Source: Poriferisodalis sp965208555
GTDB taxonomy: Bacteria > Actinomycetota > Acidimicrobiia > Acidimicrobiales > Poriferisodalaceae
DNA: 64,000 nucleotides
Direction: 5' to 3'
Assembly (NCBI RefSeq): GCF_965208555.1
Contig: NZ_OZ242342.1
Location: 1,736,001-1,800,000, forward strand
The notes below the pieces were generated by a model. It made no database searches, was not told where the DNA came from, and worked only from the letters and a program-made list of their open reading frames with translations. Both the position numbers and the translations under genes were made by a program. Shown piece by piece: positions 17,532-26,212 of the stretch; position 1 is the stretch's first letter, and each line of letters opens with the position of its first letter.

Positions 17532-19070
17532 ATGAAGGTTCCGTTTACTGTTTCCGACTTCCTGTACCGGGCTGAGAACGTCTACCCGGACCGGGTGGCG
17601 CTGGCCGACGAGCCCGAGGCGCCCGGCGGCGGGCTCGGTGAGATCACCTACGCCCAGTTCGGCGAGCTGGTGCGGGCCCAGGCAGCCAAGCTGGACCAGC
17701 TCGGCATCGGGCACGGCGAGCGGGTGGCGATGGTGTCGCAGAACGCCGGCCGGCTGATGACGTCGTTCTACGGCGTGTCGGGCTACGGCCGCATCTTCGT
17801 GCCGATCAACTTCCGCCTCAGCCACGACGAGATCAGTTACATCATCGATCACTGCGGCGCCACGATGCTGCTGGTGGACCCGTCCATGGAGGACACCTGC
17901 AAGGACATCGACGTCGAGCACTTCGTGGTGATGGGCACCGACGCCGACGACCAGATGTACGCGCCGGGCGTGGAGCCCGCCCCCTGGACGCCCGACGAGG
18001 ATGTCACCGCCACCATCAACTACACCTCGGGCACGACTGCCCGCCCCAAGGGGGTGCAGCAGACCCACCGGGCGCTGTGGGTGAACGCCACCACGTTCGG
18101 CTGGCACTCGGGCGTCAGCGACCGCGACGTCTACCTGCACACGCTGCCGATGTTCCACTGCAACGGCTGGGGCATGCCCTACGCGGTGACCGGCATGGGC
18201 GGCAAGCACGTGGTGCAGCGTGAGGTGCGCGGTCCCGAGATTTTGAAGCGCATCGAGCACCACGGCGTGACGCTGATGTGCGGCGCTCCCGCCGTGGTGG
18301 CCGCTGTGCTGGACGCAGCCTCCGAGTGGGAGGGGCCCATACCCGGCAACGGGCGGGTGCGGATGGTGGTAGCGGGCGCCCCGCCCCCCACGCGCACCAT
18401 CGCCCGGATGGAGACCGAGCTGGGCTGGGAGTTCATCCAGATCTACGGCCTCACCGAAACGGCGCCGCTGCTCACCATGAATCGCTGCCGGCCCGAGTGG
18501 GACGACTTCGAACCAGACGAGAAGGCCCGCAAGCTGAGCCGGGCGGGTGCGCCGGCGATCGGCGTGAAGATCGACGTGGACAACCAGGGCGAGATCCTGG
18601 CCCGGGCGAACGTCGTGCTGGAGGGCTATTGGGAGCAGCCCGAAGCCACGTCGGAGGCGATCGTCGACGGCTGGTTCCACACCGGCGACGGCGGCTCGAT
18701 GGACGACGAGCACCACGTCACGATCTCGGACCGCAAGAAGGACGTGATCATCTCGGGCGGTGAGAACGTGTCGTCGATCGAGGTGGAGGACGTGCTGTTC
18801 AGCCACCCAGCAGTGACCGAGGTGGCAGTGATCGGCGTTCCCGACGAGAAGTGGGGCGAGACCATCAAGGCCCTCGTGGTCGTGGATGCCGCAGCCGACG
18901 CCGTGACCGACCGCGACCTCATCGACTTCTGCCGGGACAAGATGGCGCACTTCAAATGCCCCACCAGCGTCGAGTTCCGTGAGGAGCTGGCCCGCACCGC
19001 CACCGGCAAGCTGCAGAAGTTCAAGCTCCGTGCGCCCTACTGGGAAGGCATGGAGAAGCAGATCAACTAG
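17532..19070 (+). CDS. Acyl-CoA synthetase (AMP-forming)
   Basis: This 512-residue adenylate-forming ligase activates a carboxylic acid to acyl-AMP and then acyl-CoA. Core motifs are the phosphate loop YTSGTTARPKG (about 162-172), QIYGLTETAP, the hinge TGDGG region and the C-terminal catalytic Lys in TATGKLQKFKLR. The type is closest to medium/long-chain fatty-acid or aryl-acid ligases; substrate unknown. The start has GAGGGG six bases upstream. It converges on the MttB-family gene, and both end in one shared CTAG. Confidence 0.92.
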   Translation: MKVPFTVSDFLYRAENVYPDRVALADEPEAPGGGLGEITYAQFGELVRAQAAKLDQLGIGHGERVAMVSQNAGRLMTSFYGVSGYGRIFVPINFRLSHDEISYIIDHCGATMLLVDPSMEDTCKDIDVEHFVVMGTDADDQMYAPGVEPAPWTPDEDVTATINYTSGTTARPKGVQQTHRALWVNATTFGWHSGVSDRDVYLHTLPMFHCNGWGMPYAVTGMGGKHVVQREVRGPEILKRIEHHGVTLMCGAPAVVAAVLDAASEWEGPIPGNGRVRMVVAGAPPPTRTIARMETELGWEFIQIYGLTETAPLLTMNRCRPEWDDFEPDEKARKLSRAGAPAIGVKIDVDNQGEILARANVVLEGYWEQPEATSEAIVDGWFHTGDGGSMDDEHHVTISDRKKDVIISGGENVSSIEVEDVLFSHPAVTEVAVIGVPDEKWGETIKALVVVDAAADAVTDRDLIDFCRDKMAHFKCPTSVEFREELARTATGKLQKFKLRAPYWEGMEKQIN

Positions 19071-20581
19071 AGGGGTTCGACGCCGCCTTCTGAGCGGCGG
19101 CGCTCCACGAAGTCGGTGAGCTCGGCGCGGATGGCGTCGTCCATCGGCGGCTCTTCGTAGTCGGCGAGCAGCTGCTTCCAGATGCGATTCGCCCGCTGGG
19201 TGGCATCGAGGGCCCCGTCCTCGTGCCACGTCTCGAAGTTGCGCCAGTCCGACAGCATCGGCTCGTAGAAGGCGCTGTCGTAGCGCTCCAGCGTGTGCGC
19301 GGCACCGAAGAAATGGTTGGCAGGTCCGACCTCGGCGATGGCATCGACCGCGAGCGAGGCATCGTCGATGACGGTGGGCTGCAGCATCGCCCGGATCATC
19401 TGGATCATCTCGGCGTCGATGATCACCTTCTCGTACGAGGCGCACAGCCCGCCCTCGATCCAGCCGAGACCGTGCAGCACGTAGTTGATGCCGCCGACGA
19501 CGCACGCCCACAGCGACATCTGCGACTCGTAGGCGGACTGCACATCGGGAGCATTGGAGGCGTTCGCGTTCGAAGCACGCAGCGGCAAGCCGTAGCGGCG
19601 GGCCAGCTGCCCGCTGATGATCGTGGCTTTGGCGTACTCGGGCGTGCCGAACGCCGGCGCGCCCGAGCGCATGTCGACATTCGACGTGAAGCTGCCGTAC
19701 ACGACGGGAACCCCCGGGTTCACGAGCTGCGACAGCGTGATGCCGGCGAGCGCCTCGGCGTTCTGCAAGGTGAGCGCACCGGCGATGGTGACGGGTGCCA
19801 TGGCACCCGCCAGCGTGAACGGCGTGTACACGACCGGCTGGCCGTGGCGGGCCAGCTCGATGGCGCCTTCCAGCATCGGTGCGTCGTACACGAGCGGCGA
19901 GTTGGCGTTGACAACCGTGTGAATGGACGGCTCGCGCAGCAGCGTGTCGTGGTCGATGCCGCGGGCGATGCGGGCGATCTCGATGGCGTCGCTGACGCGG
20001 GTGCGGCCCAGCGAGTAGCAGAACCCTGGTTTGGTGGACAGCGTGTACATCGCGGAGACCGCGTCCAGGTGGCGGGTGCGCACGTCGAGGTCGATGGGCT
20101 CGACGGAGTGACCGGTGCACGTGTCTGCGGCGTCGAGCGCCTGCTGCAGGCGCAGCATGTTGCAGTAGTCGACGTAGTTGCCGGAGACCCTGCCGCGGTC
20201 CAGGTCGGACACGTTCGGCGGGCTGCCGACCATGCCGAACACCACCCAATCGGCGCCGAAGTTGACGCTGTTGGCCGGGTCGCGCGCATGCAAGGTGAAC
20301 TGCGACGGTGCCAGCGCGACCTGCTCGGTGACCATCTCGGGCGGCAGCCGCACCCGCACGCCGTCGTCAGAGCTCGCACCGGCCTCGCACAGGATCTGCA
20401 CCGCCTCGGGCAGCAGGAAGTTCATGCCGATCTCGGACAGCACTCTCAGCGACGACTCGTGGATGCGCTCCACCTCGTCGGCGCTGATGAGCTCGAGCGG
20501 CGTGAACGTGTTGCGTGCCTGCTGTCGAGGCGCCGCCGGGGCCGCGGCGGCATCCCGACGTTTACGACCTCGACGCGTCAC
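19067..20581 (-). CDS. MttB-family (trimethylamine/betaine methyltransferase-like) protein, non-pyrrolysine
   Basis: The 504-residue protein resembles MttB proteins, which transfer a methyl group from trimethylamine, glycine betaine or other quaternary amines to a corrinoid protein. Recognisable blocks are ESSLRVLSEIGMNF near the N-terminus and ASNANASNAPDVQSAYES in the barrel. There is no internal amber codon, so it belongs to the non-pyrrolysine group (MtgB-like). No corrinoid protein or reactivase gene is nearby. The GTG start has TACGGT 8 nt upstream, embedded in a 14-bp palindrome. A TetR gene lies just upstream on the same strand. Confidence 0.83.
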   Translation of the reverse strand: MTRRGRKRRDAAAAPAAPRQQARNTFTPLELISADEVERIHESSLRVLSEIGMNFLLPEAVQILCEAGASSDDGVRVRLPPEMVTEQVALAPSQFTLHARDPANSVNFGADWVVFGMVGSPPNVSDLDRGRVSGNYVDYCNMLRLQQALDAADTCTGHSVEPIDLDVRTRHLDAVSAMYTLSTKPGFCYSLGRTRVSDAIEIARIARGIDHDTLLREPSIHTVVNANSPLVYDAPMLEGAIELARHGQPVVYTPFTLAGAMAPVTIAGALTLQNAEALAGITLSQLVNPGVPVVYGSFTSNVDMRSGAPAFGTPEYAKATIISGQLARRYGLPLRASNANASNAPDVQSAYESQMSLWACVVGGINYVLHGLGWIEGGLCASYEKVIIDAEMIQMIRAMLQPTVIDDASLAVDAIAEVGPANHFFGAAHTLERYDSAFYEPMLSDWRNFETWHEDGALDATQRANRIWKQLLADYEEPPMDDAIRAELTDFVERRRSEGGVEPL

Positions 20582-20587
20582 TGCAGC

Positions 20588-20601
20588 GCACCGTACGGTG
20601 C
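20588..20601. promoter_or_regulatory. 14-bp palindromic operator overlapping the mttB-like promoter
   Basis: GCACCGTACGGTGC is a perfect palindrome that contains the -10-like TACGGT located 8 nt before the GTG start. It is a likely site for the TetR protein encoded immediately upstream. Confidence 0.5.
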
Positions 20602-20653
20602 TGTCTGGACGTCGTCAATATGAACGAGATGCCGGGATTGCATGAACAGAATG

Positions 20654-21256
20654 TCAGACGCGCAACCCGGCGAGGATGGCCGCTCGCTCGTCATCGGACG
20701 GCGCGCGGCCCACGTAGATCTCGAAGTAGTACGTGCACGACGCGATCCGGGCATCCAGCGGCACATCCACCTCCAGCTCATACCAGCCCATCTGCAGGTA
20801 GTACATGGTGCGGGCTCGGTGCAGGGCCATCGTGGGGTCGGGCACCTCGGGTGACAGCATCGCCACGAACGCGTCGATCCGTCGCTCATCGGCCTCACGC
20901 AGGCGCTCCCACAGCTCGGGATTGCTGCGCCCCCAATGGCGCACTGCGACCTCGAGGTGCGGATCGAACCGTTCCATCGATAGCCAGCAGCGCATCAGGG
21001 CGACATAGCGCTCGATGATGCCGCCGGGGAGCGTCGCAGCCGCGATGATCGTCCCGGAGTTGGTCTCCTCCCAGACTTCCAGCAGGCGGTTGAGCAGCGC
21101 TTCGTGGTTCTCGAAATGCCAGTAGAAGCTGCCCCGGGTGACGCCGAGCCTCTTGGCGAGCGGCAGGATCTTGACGGCGCCGATGCCGTCGTTGACCAGC
21201 ACGTCCAGTGCGGCCGTCACCCAGTCGTCAGCGCTCAGGCGCGCCCGCTCAGCCAT
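20654..21256 (-). CDS. TetR-family transcriptional regulator
   Basis: The 200-residue protein has a typical N-terminal TetR helix-turn-helix (about 8-55, ending LGVTRGSFYWHFENHEALL) and an unclassified ligand-binding C-terminal part. It lies 72 nt upstream of the MttB-family gene on the same strand. A perfect palindrome covers the latter's promoter, so it probably controls that gene and itself. TAGGGT lies 6 nt before its ATG. The ligand is unknown. Confidence 0.93.
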   Translation of the reverse strand: MAERARLSADDWVTAALDVLVNDGIGAVKILPLAKRLGVTRGSFYWHFENHEALLNRLLEVWEETNSGTIIAAATLPGGIIERYVALMRCWLSMERFDPHLEVAVRHWGRSNPELWERLREADERRIDAFVAMLSPEVPDPTMALHRARTMYYLQMGWYELEVDVPLDARIASCTYYFEIYVGRAPSDDERAAILAGLRV

Positions 21257-21262
21257 CGGGTC

Positions 21263-21268
21263 ACCCTA
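21263..21268 (-). promoter_or_regulatory. Leaderless-type -10 box for the tetR gene
   Basis: TAGGGT on the minus strand ends 6 nt before the ATG at 21256. Confidence 0.4.
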
Positions 21269-21317
21269 GCCACCTGCCCTGACGGGGCGATTTGGACGCT
21301 CGTCATGATGGGAGCAG

Positions 21318-21347
21318 CGATTGTGGGAGTCATCGCTCCCACAATCG
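21318..21347. promoter_or_regulatory. Perfect 12-bp inverted repeat between tetR and the merR-menF gene
   Basis: CGATTGTGGGAG and CTCCCACAATCG are perfect complements separated by 6 nt, placed between the divergent genes. No T-run follows. It is a candidate operator for the MerR module encoded downstream or for the TetR protein, or an RNA hairpin. Confidence 0.45.
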
Positions 21348-21359
21348 GCCTACGCTGAG

Positions 21360-21425
21360 GAGGCTGAGCCGGTAGGCGAAGCCGTGGCCCGAGCGGCCCG
21401 TGAGCGGAGCGAACAAGAGCGGGAA
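21360..21425 (+). repeat. Family C 5'-leader repeat, copy C2
   Basis: This 66-nt copy has only 5 differences from C1. It ends 7 nt before the GTG start of the merR-menF gene, so its GAGCGGGAA end occupies the ribosome-binding position. Confidence 0.8.
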
Positions 21426-21432
21426 GTAACTG

Positions 21433-23568
21433 GTGCGGGTCGAAGAGCTGGCGTCGGCGCACTCGGTGAGCGTCGACACCGTGCGCTACTACCAGAAGAT
21501 CGGGTTGCTGCACCCGCCCACTCGCCGGGGGCGGGTGGCGGCCTACGACGAGAGCCACGATCGACGGCTCGGCGAGATCCGGCGCCTGGCCGAAGCGGGC
21601 TTCTCACTGGCGCAGATCGGCCAACTCGCTGATGGCTCCGACGAACCGATGCTGGTGGCGTTGGGTGCCCGCCGCGACGACACGTTGACCTTCGACGACC
21701 TGGTGCAGCAGTCCGGGCTCGACGCCGAGCTCGTCCGGCTGGCGACCGACACCGGCTTGGTTCGACCGCTGCGCAGTTCGCTGCGCAGCAGCGACGAGTC
21801 GGCGAAGCCAGCCAGCGGAGGCGGCGCGGACGCGCTGTACAGCACCGGTGCGCTGACGATGCTGCGCGCAGCGACCGAGTTGCTGGCCGCCGAGATGCCG
21901 CTCGATGATCTCGTCGGCCTCGCGCTGCGACACGCGTCGAATATGGAAGCCGTCGCCGCGGACGCGGTCGAGCTGTTCGCCGACCGTTTCGCCGACCGGC
22001 CCGCGGCGGAACGTGCCGAGCTGGCGGCTCGCCTGATCCCGCTAGTCACCGACCTGGTGGCTCAGCACTTTCGCGAATCGCTCGTCGAGCGCGCCACCGA
22101 GCGCATCCTGTCCGGCGACATCGCCGACGTTGCAGCGGCGGCGTCGAGTACGCCCGGCGCCTCGGCAGGACTGCGCGCCCGGCAGGCGCTGACGCTGGAT
22201 TGCCGTGAGCTGTCCGGCGAGCTGGACCCGCTGGCGGTGTTCGCAGCCTCCGCTGCGCACCAGCGGGTGTACTGGGCGTGTCCGGACGACGATCTGGAGT
22301 TCTGCGCGCTCGGCAGCGTCTTCGAGGCCAGCGCCGAGGCCGGTGCCGACCGTTTCGCCTCCGTCGCTGAGGCAATGAGCTACCTCGATGTCACGGTGAC
22401 CGGCGACAGCGGTGATCCGACGGGGCCCCTGCTCGTCGGAGGGTTCGCCTTCAGCGACGAGCAATCGCCGGCTGGCTCCGCGTGGGAGCCATTCGGCAGG
22501 GGTTGGCTGACCCTGCCCGAGGTGCTCCTGGTGCGCAGCGGCGGCGCATCCTGGCTGACAGCGGTGCCGGGCGCCGACATGAGCCCGATCATGGCTGCGG
22601 CTCGATCAGGCGTCGAATCGGTCTGCGCAACCTGCGGAGTGGCCGACGGCAGCGGTGTCTGCGGTCTAGAGGCTGAGCCGGCGGCGTGCGTCTACGACGA
22701 CCCCGAACTGGCGGAGGGTCCCGCGCGGGATCTGAACGCGGCGGCGCTGGCCGCGCTCGGCGGCAGCTACCAAGCCGACGATGACTACACCGAGCTGGTG
22801 CGGCGCGCCCTCGACAGGATCGCCGAAGGGGGGCTGGACAAGGTCGTGACGGCCCGCGAGCTGCACATCGCATCGGGGCTTGAGCCCATCGCGGTGCTCA
22901 ACCGCCTGCGGTCGCGCTACCCGTCGTGCGTCACGTTTGCGTTCGGGCGCGGGCCGCATACCTTCTTCGGCGCCACGCCCGAACAGCTGGTGAACTGCGA
23001 CGGGCTGCGGCTGCAGACCGACGCGCTGGCCGGCTCGGGCCGCCGTGTCGGCGATCCGGCACGCGACCGTGAACTTGCAGCCGAGCTGCAGCGCGATCCC
23101 AAGGAGCTGACCGAACACGCGATGGTCGTCACCGACGTGCGCGACACGCTGCGGGCGTGCGGCGCGGCACTCGACGCCCCCTCGCCGACCGGCGTCATGG
23201 AACTGCGGCGCATCATGCACCTGCACACGCCGATCAGCGGGCGTGTCCCCACCGGCACGACGGTGCTGGAGCTTGCGGCCGCGCTGCACCCGACCGCGGC
23301 AGTCGCAGGACTCCCGCGGCGCGTCGCCCGCGACTGGATCTCACACCACGAGGACTTCGAACGCGGCTGGTACGCAGCTCCGGTCGGCTGGACGACGCTG
23401 GACGGGCGGGGCGAGTTCCGCGTCGCGTTGCGCTGCGCGCTGACCGGTCCCGCCGAGACCCGGCTGTTCGCGGGCGGCGGCATCGTGGAGGGTGCAGTGC
23501 CCGATGCCGAGCTGGCCGAGACCACCATCAAGCTCGAGGCCCTCCTGTACGCGCTCGAGGACGACTGA
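21433..23568 (+). CDS. menF: MerR-type regulator fused to isochorismate synthase (MenF)
   Basis: One uninterrupted frame of 711 residues encodes two modules. Residues 1-~70 are a MerR winged helix (SVSVDTVRYYQKIGLLHPP and RRLAEAGFSLAQIG). Residues ~85-230 continue like the effector part of actinobacterial MerR proteins. Residues ~245-711 are a complete chorismate-binding enzyme with GGLDKVVTAREL, HPTAAVAGLPR and the Mg-binding end SHHEDFERGWYAAPVGW. MenF converts chorismate to isochorismate, the entry to menaquinone, and menD follows 8 nt later. The MerR fusion is unusual; a lost stop codon or a sequencing error is the alternative. Confidence 0.85.
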   Translation: MRVEELASAHSVSVDTVRYYQKIGLLHPPTRRGRVAAYDESHDRRLGEIRRLAEAGFSLAQIGQLADGSDEPMLVALGARRDDTLTFDDLVQQSGLDAELVRLATDTGLVRPLRSSLRSSDESAKPASGGGADALYSTGALTMLRAATELLAAEMPLDDLVGLALRHASNMEAVAADAVELFADRFADRPAAERAELAARLIPLVTDLVAQHFRESLVERATERILSGDIADVAAAASSTPGASAGLRARQALTLDCRELSGELDPLAVFAASAAHQRVYWACPDDDLEFCALGSVFEASAEAGADRFASVAEAMSYLDVTVTGDSGDPTGPLLVGGFAFSDEQSPAGSAWEPFGRGWLTLPEVLLVRSGGASWLTAVPGADMSPIMAAARSGVESVCATCGVADGSGVCGLEAEPAACVYDDPELAEGPARDLNAAALAALGGSYQADDDYTELVRRALDRIAEGGLDKVVTARELHIASGLEPIAVLNRLRSRYPSCVTFAFGRGPHTFFGATPEQLVNCDGLRLQTDALAGSGRRVGDPARDRELAAELQRDPKELTEHAMVVTDVRDTLRACGAALDAPSPTGVMELRRIMHLHTPISGRVPTGTTVLELAAALHPTAAVAGLPRRVARDWISHHEDFERGWYAAPVGWTTLDGRGEFRVALRCALTGPAETRLFAGGGIVEGAVPDAELAETTIKLEALLYALEDD

Positions 23569-23576
23569 GCGGCAGC

Positions 23577-24140
23577 ATGCAGATCTCCGACGACGATGCT
23601 GCCTACCTGGCCTGCCGGTCTCTCTGCGAGGGATTGGTTGCTGCGGGCGTCGCCGATGCGGTGGTATCGCCGGGCTCTCGCTCGATGCCGCTGGCCCTCA
23701 CCGTCGACGCAACCGCCGGGCTGCGCACCTGGGTCCGGATCGACGAGCGCTCCGCCGGTTACTTCGCGCTCGGGCTGGTGAAGGGCTCGGGGCGGCCTGT
23801 GATGCTGGTGTGCACCTCGGGCACTGCGGCGGCCAACTACTTGCCGGCGGTGGTCGAAGCCCACTATTCCGGCGTGCCGCTGGTGGTGGTGACCGCAGAT
23901 CGCCCGCCGGAACTGCGCGGCTGGGGAGCGGGCCAGACCATCGATCAGCACCGGTTGTACGGCAGCCACGTGCGCTGGTTCTGCGAGACCCCCGTGGCGT
24001 CGGAACTGCCGCCGCCGGAGGCGGTGCGGTGGTTCGGACTGGCCGCGGCCCGAGCAGTCTCGCTGGCCACCGGTGTCGATCCCGGTCCCGTCCATCTCAA
24101 CGTCTCGTTCCGGGAACCGCTGGAGCCGCTGCCGTGCTGA
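23577..24140 (+). CDS. menD: MenD N-terminal (PYR) half of a split SEPHCHC synthase
   Basis: These 187 residues match the first third of MenD, the thiamine-diphosphate enzyme that joins 2-oxoglutarate and isochorismate. Visible are VVSPGSRSMPLAL (29-41), the catalytic E57 in RIDERSAGYF, SGTAAANYLPAVVEAH and the domain end PVHLNVSFREPLEP. It stops at TGA 24138-24140, while the rest of MenD begins at GTG 24134 in another frame (GTGCTGA overlap). The break falls at the boundary between the PYR and central domains. Confidence 0.85.
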   Translation: MQISDDDAAYLACRSLCEGLVAAGVADAVVSPGSRSMPLALTVDATAGLRTWVRIDERSAGYFALGLVKGSGRPVMLVCTSGTAAANYLPAVVEAHYSGVPLVVVTADRPPELRGWGAGQTIDQHRLYGSHVRWFCETPVASELPPPEAVRWFGLAAARAVSLATGVDPGPVHLNVSFREPLEPLPC

Positions 24141-25279
24141 CCGAATGGGCACAGGCGCACGAGCGGGGCGTGGTGGTGGCCGGTCCCATGTGGGACGGGG
24201 ACCGGTGGGCGGATGCAGTGGCGGCGTTCTGCCGCCGGGCCGGGTGGCCGCTGCTGGCCGAGCCGTGCTCGCAGCTGCGGCGCGAGCTGGACGGCGTGGT
24301 GGTCACTGATCATCACGATCTGCTGCTGCGCACGGCATGGGCGGATGCTGAGCCCCCAGATGCGGTGCTGCGTGTCGGCGGGGCGCCGACGTGCAAGCCC
24401 CTGCGACTGTGGACCGAGCGCCACCGACCCGCCTTCGCGCTGGTGGACCCGGCCAGCACCTGGACCGACGCGAGCTTCAGCGTCTCGCTGCACCTGCCCG
24501 TCGGGCCGGACGCGGTGGCTGACGCTGCCGGGAAGCTGGCCTTCGTGGAATCCGGGTGGGCGCAGCGATGGGCCGACGCCGATGCACGCGCTGGCGCGGC
24601 AATCGACGCTGTGCTCGACGCCGAGCCGCTGCTCGAAGCGGGCGTGGCTCGCCAGCTCGGGCGCAGCCTTCCCGGAGGTCACGCGCTGTACGTGTCGAAC
24701 TCGATGCCGGTGCGCGATGTCGACTCGTACCTGCGAGCCCGCTCAGAGCCCTCGACGGTTCATGCCCACCGCGGTGCCAGCGGCATCGACGGCATCATCT
24801 CGGCCGCGGCTGGTGTGGCTGCGTCGGGAACGCCGACAACGGTGCTGGTCGGCGATCTGGCATTCCGCCACGACCTCGGCGGGCTCGTCGGTGCGTTCGA
24901 CACTGAGCCGGCCGCGCATGGCGGTCCCGGCGGATTCGATCTCACCGTGGTGGTCGTGGACAACGGCGGCGGCACGATCTTCTCATTCCTGCCTGCCTAC
25001 GGGGTCATCGACCCCGCAGCGTTCGACCGTCTGCTGACGACGCCGCCCGGGCGCAGCAGCGCGGAGCTGGCGAGCGGACTCTCAGCAGCCATGGACTGCG
25101 AGCACCACCACATCGAATCGTGTGACGAACTGCATGCGCTGCTGTCTGGGTCCGGGTCGAATCGGGGCGTGCGCGTCATCACCATCGACATCGACGCAGA
25201 CGCAAACCGCGACCAGCACCGGCGCCTGGCCGATGCAGTCGCGACAGCAGTCGGGGACGCAGGGCCCAGCTCGCCGTGA
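24134..25279 (+). CDS. menD: MenD C-terminal (central and PP) half of a split SEPHCHC synthase
   Basis: The 381 residues cover MenD's central domain (RGVVVAGPMWDGDRW onward) and ThDP-binding PP domain. HRGASGIDG is at 212-220, followed by GDLAFRHDLGGL and VVVVDNGGGTIFSFLP, which hold Mg and diphosphate. Together with the N-terminal half, 568 residues equal a normal MenD, so nothing appears lost. The GTG start overlaps the upstream stop by 7 nt, as in the mtnA/aldolase pair (ATGCTGA), which favours translational coupling of two subunits over a random frameshift. A one-base sequencing error cannot be excluded. Confidence 0.85.
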   Translation: MLTEWAQAHERGVVVAGPMWDGDRWADAVAAFCRRAGWPLLAEPCSQLRRELDGVVVTDHHDLLLRTAWADAEPPDAVLRVGGAPTCKPLRLWTERHRPAFALVDPASTWTDASFSVSLHLPVGPDAVADAAGKLAFVESGWAQRWADADARAGAAIDAVLDAEPLLEAGVARQLGRSLPGGHALYVSNSMPVRDVDSYLRARSEPSTVHAHRGASGIDGIISAAAGVAASGTPTTVLVGDLAFRHDLGGLVGAFDTEPAAHGGPGGFDLTVVVVDNGGGTIFSFLPAYGVIDPAAFDRLLTTPPGRSSAELASGLSAAMDCEHHHIESCDELHALLSGSGSNRGVRVITIDIDADANRDQHRRLADAVATAVGDAGPSSP

Positions 25280-25355
25280 CCTCGAGACCGCGATGCCTGC
25301 GACCCAACGGCGGCGCCGCGATCGCAGCCAGCGGCACAGCTCCTTGCCTGCTGTC

Positions 25356-26177
25356 ATGAGCGAGAACCCCGGGATGCATCTGGCAACCGCGACGAAGGGC
25401 AGCGGCGAACCGGTTGTGGTCATTCACGGCTTCACCGGCAGCGGCGAGGCAATGGCGCCGCTCGTCGACCGGCTGGACGGTTGGCGACGCATAGCGGTGG
25501 ACCTCCCAGGTCACGGCCGCAGTTCGGCACCGGCGAAGCTGTCTTGCTACAGCGTCGAAGCGCTGGCGGAGTCAGTCGCTGGACTGGCAGCCGCAGTGCC
25601 CGACGGGCCGTGCCACGTCGTCGGTTACTCGATGGGCGGGCGGGTGGCGCTTGCGCTGGCGTCGGCGCGTTCGGAGGTGTGCAGGTCACTGACGCTCATC
25701 AGTGCAACCGCCGGCATCGCAGATGCCGCGGGACGGGCACAGCGTCGCCGCGCAGACGAGACACTCGCCGACCGGATCGACGAGCATGGCCTGGCGGGCT
25801 TCGTCGACGAGTGGATGGCATTGCCGATGTGGGACACGCTGCGGGCGCGCCTGCGCCCGTCGGAGTGGGAGGCCTCAGTGCGCCAGCGGCGCAGCTGCGA
25901 TCCGGTGGGGCTGGCGAACTCGCTGCGTGCCGGCGGGACAGGATCCATGACGCCCCTGTGGGACCGCTTGGCCGCGCTCGCCGTGCCGACGTTGGTCGTC
26001 TGCGGGGCGCTGGACGCCAAGTTCGTCGAGCTCGGCCGCCGCATGTCGGAGCTGCTGCCGAACAGCGAACTGGCAGTGATGCCCGGCGTCGGCCACGCCG
26101 TCCATCTCGAGGCTCCCGATTCCTGTGCCCGGGCCATCGCCAAGCACCTAGCGGCCTCTACGGAGCTGCGCGGGTAG
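25356..26177 (+). CDS. menH: Alpha/beta hydrolase, MenH-like (SHCHC synthase)
   Basis: The 273-residue protein has the oxyanion segment VVIHGFTGSGE, the MenH-like DLPGHGRSS, the nucleophile elbow GYSMGGR, the acid in VVCGALDAKF and the His in GVGHAVHLEAP. MenH removes pyruvate from SEPHCHC to give SHCHC. Position directly after menD supports this over a generic hydrolase. ATG 25356 is chosen; an in-frame ATG at 25293 would add a 21-residue Arg-rich extension. Confidence 0.82.
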   Translation: MSENPGMHLATATKGSGEPVVVIHGFTGSGEAMAPLVDRLDGWRRIAVDLPGHGRSSAPAKLSCYSVEALAESVAGLAAAVPDGPCHVVGYSMGGRVALALASARSEVCRSLTLISATAGIADAAGRAQRRRADETLADRIDEHGLAGFVDEWMALPMWDTLRARLRPSEWEASVRQRRSCDPVGLANSLRAGGTGSMTPLWDRLAALAVPTLVVCGALDAKFVELGRRMSELLPNSELAVMPGVGHAVHLEAPDSCARAIAKHLAASTELRG

Positions 26178-26212
26178 GCGATCCTCCCCGTTGTCACGCC
26201 TCTCGTTTCCCG

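Noticed and set aside
17325..20249. A 974-codon open frame on the minus strand
   Set aside because: It lies antisense or out of frame to the acyl-CoA synthetase, exonuclease and MttB-family genes and shows only low-complexity Arg/His/Ala sequence typical of GC-rich shadow frames.
19067..20581. A pyrrolysine-containing MttB
   Set aside because: There is no internal in-frame TAG; only the terminal stop is amber.
24138..24140. UGA in menD as a selenocysteine codon, since selB is present
   Set aside because: Reading through in the same frame gives sequence unlike MenD; the real continuation is in another frame, so recoding does not restore the protein.
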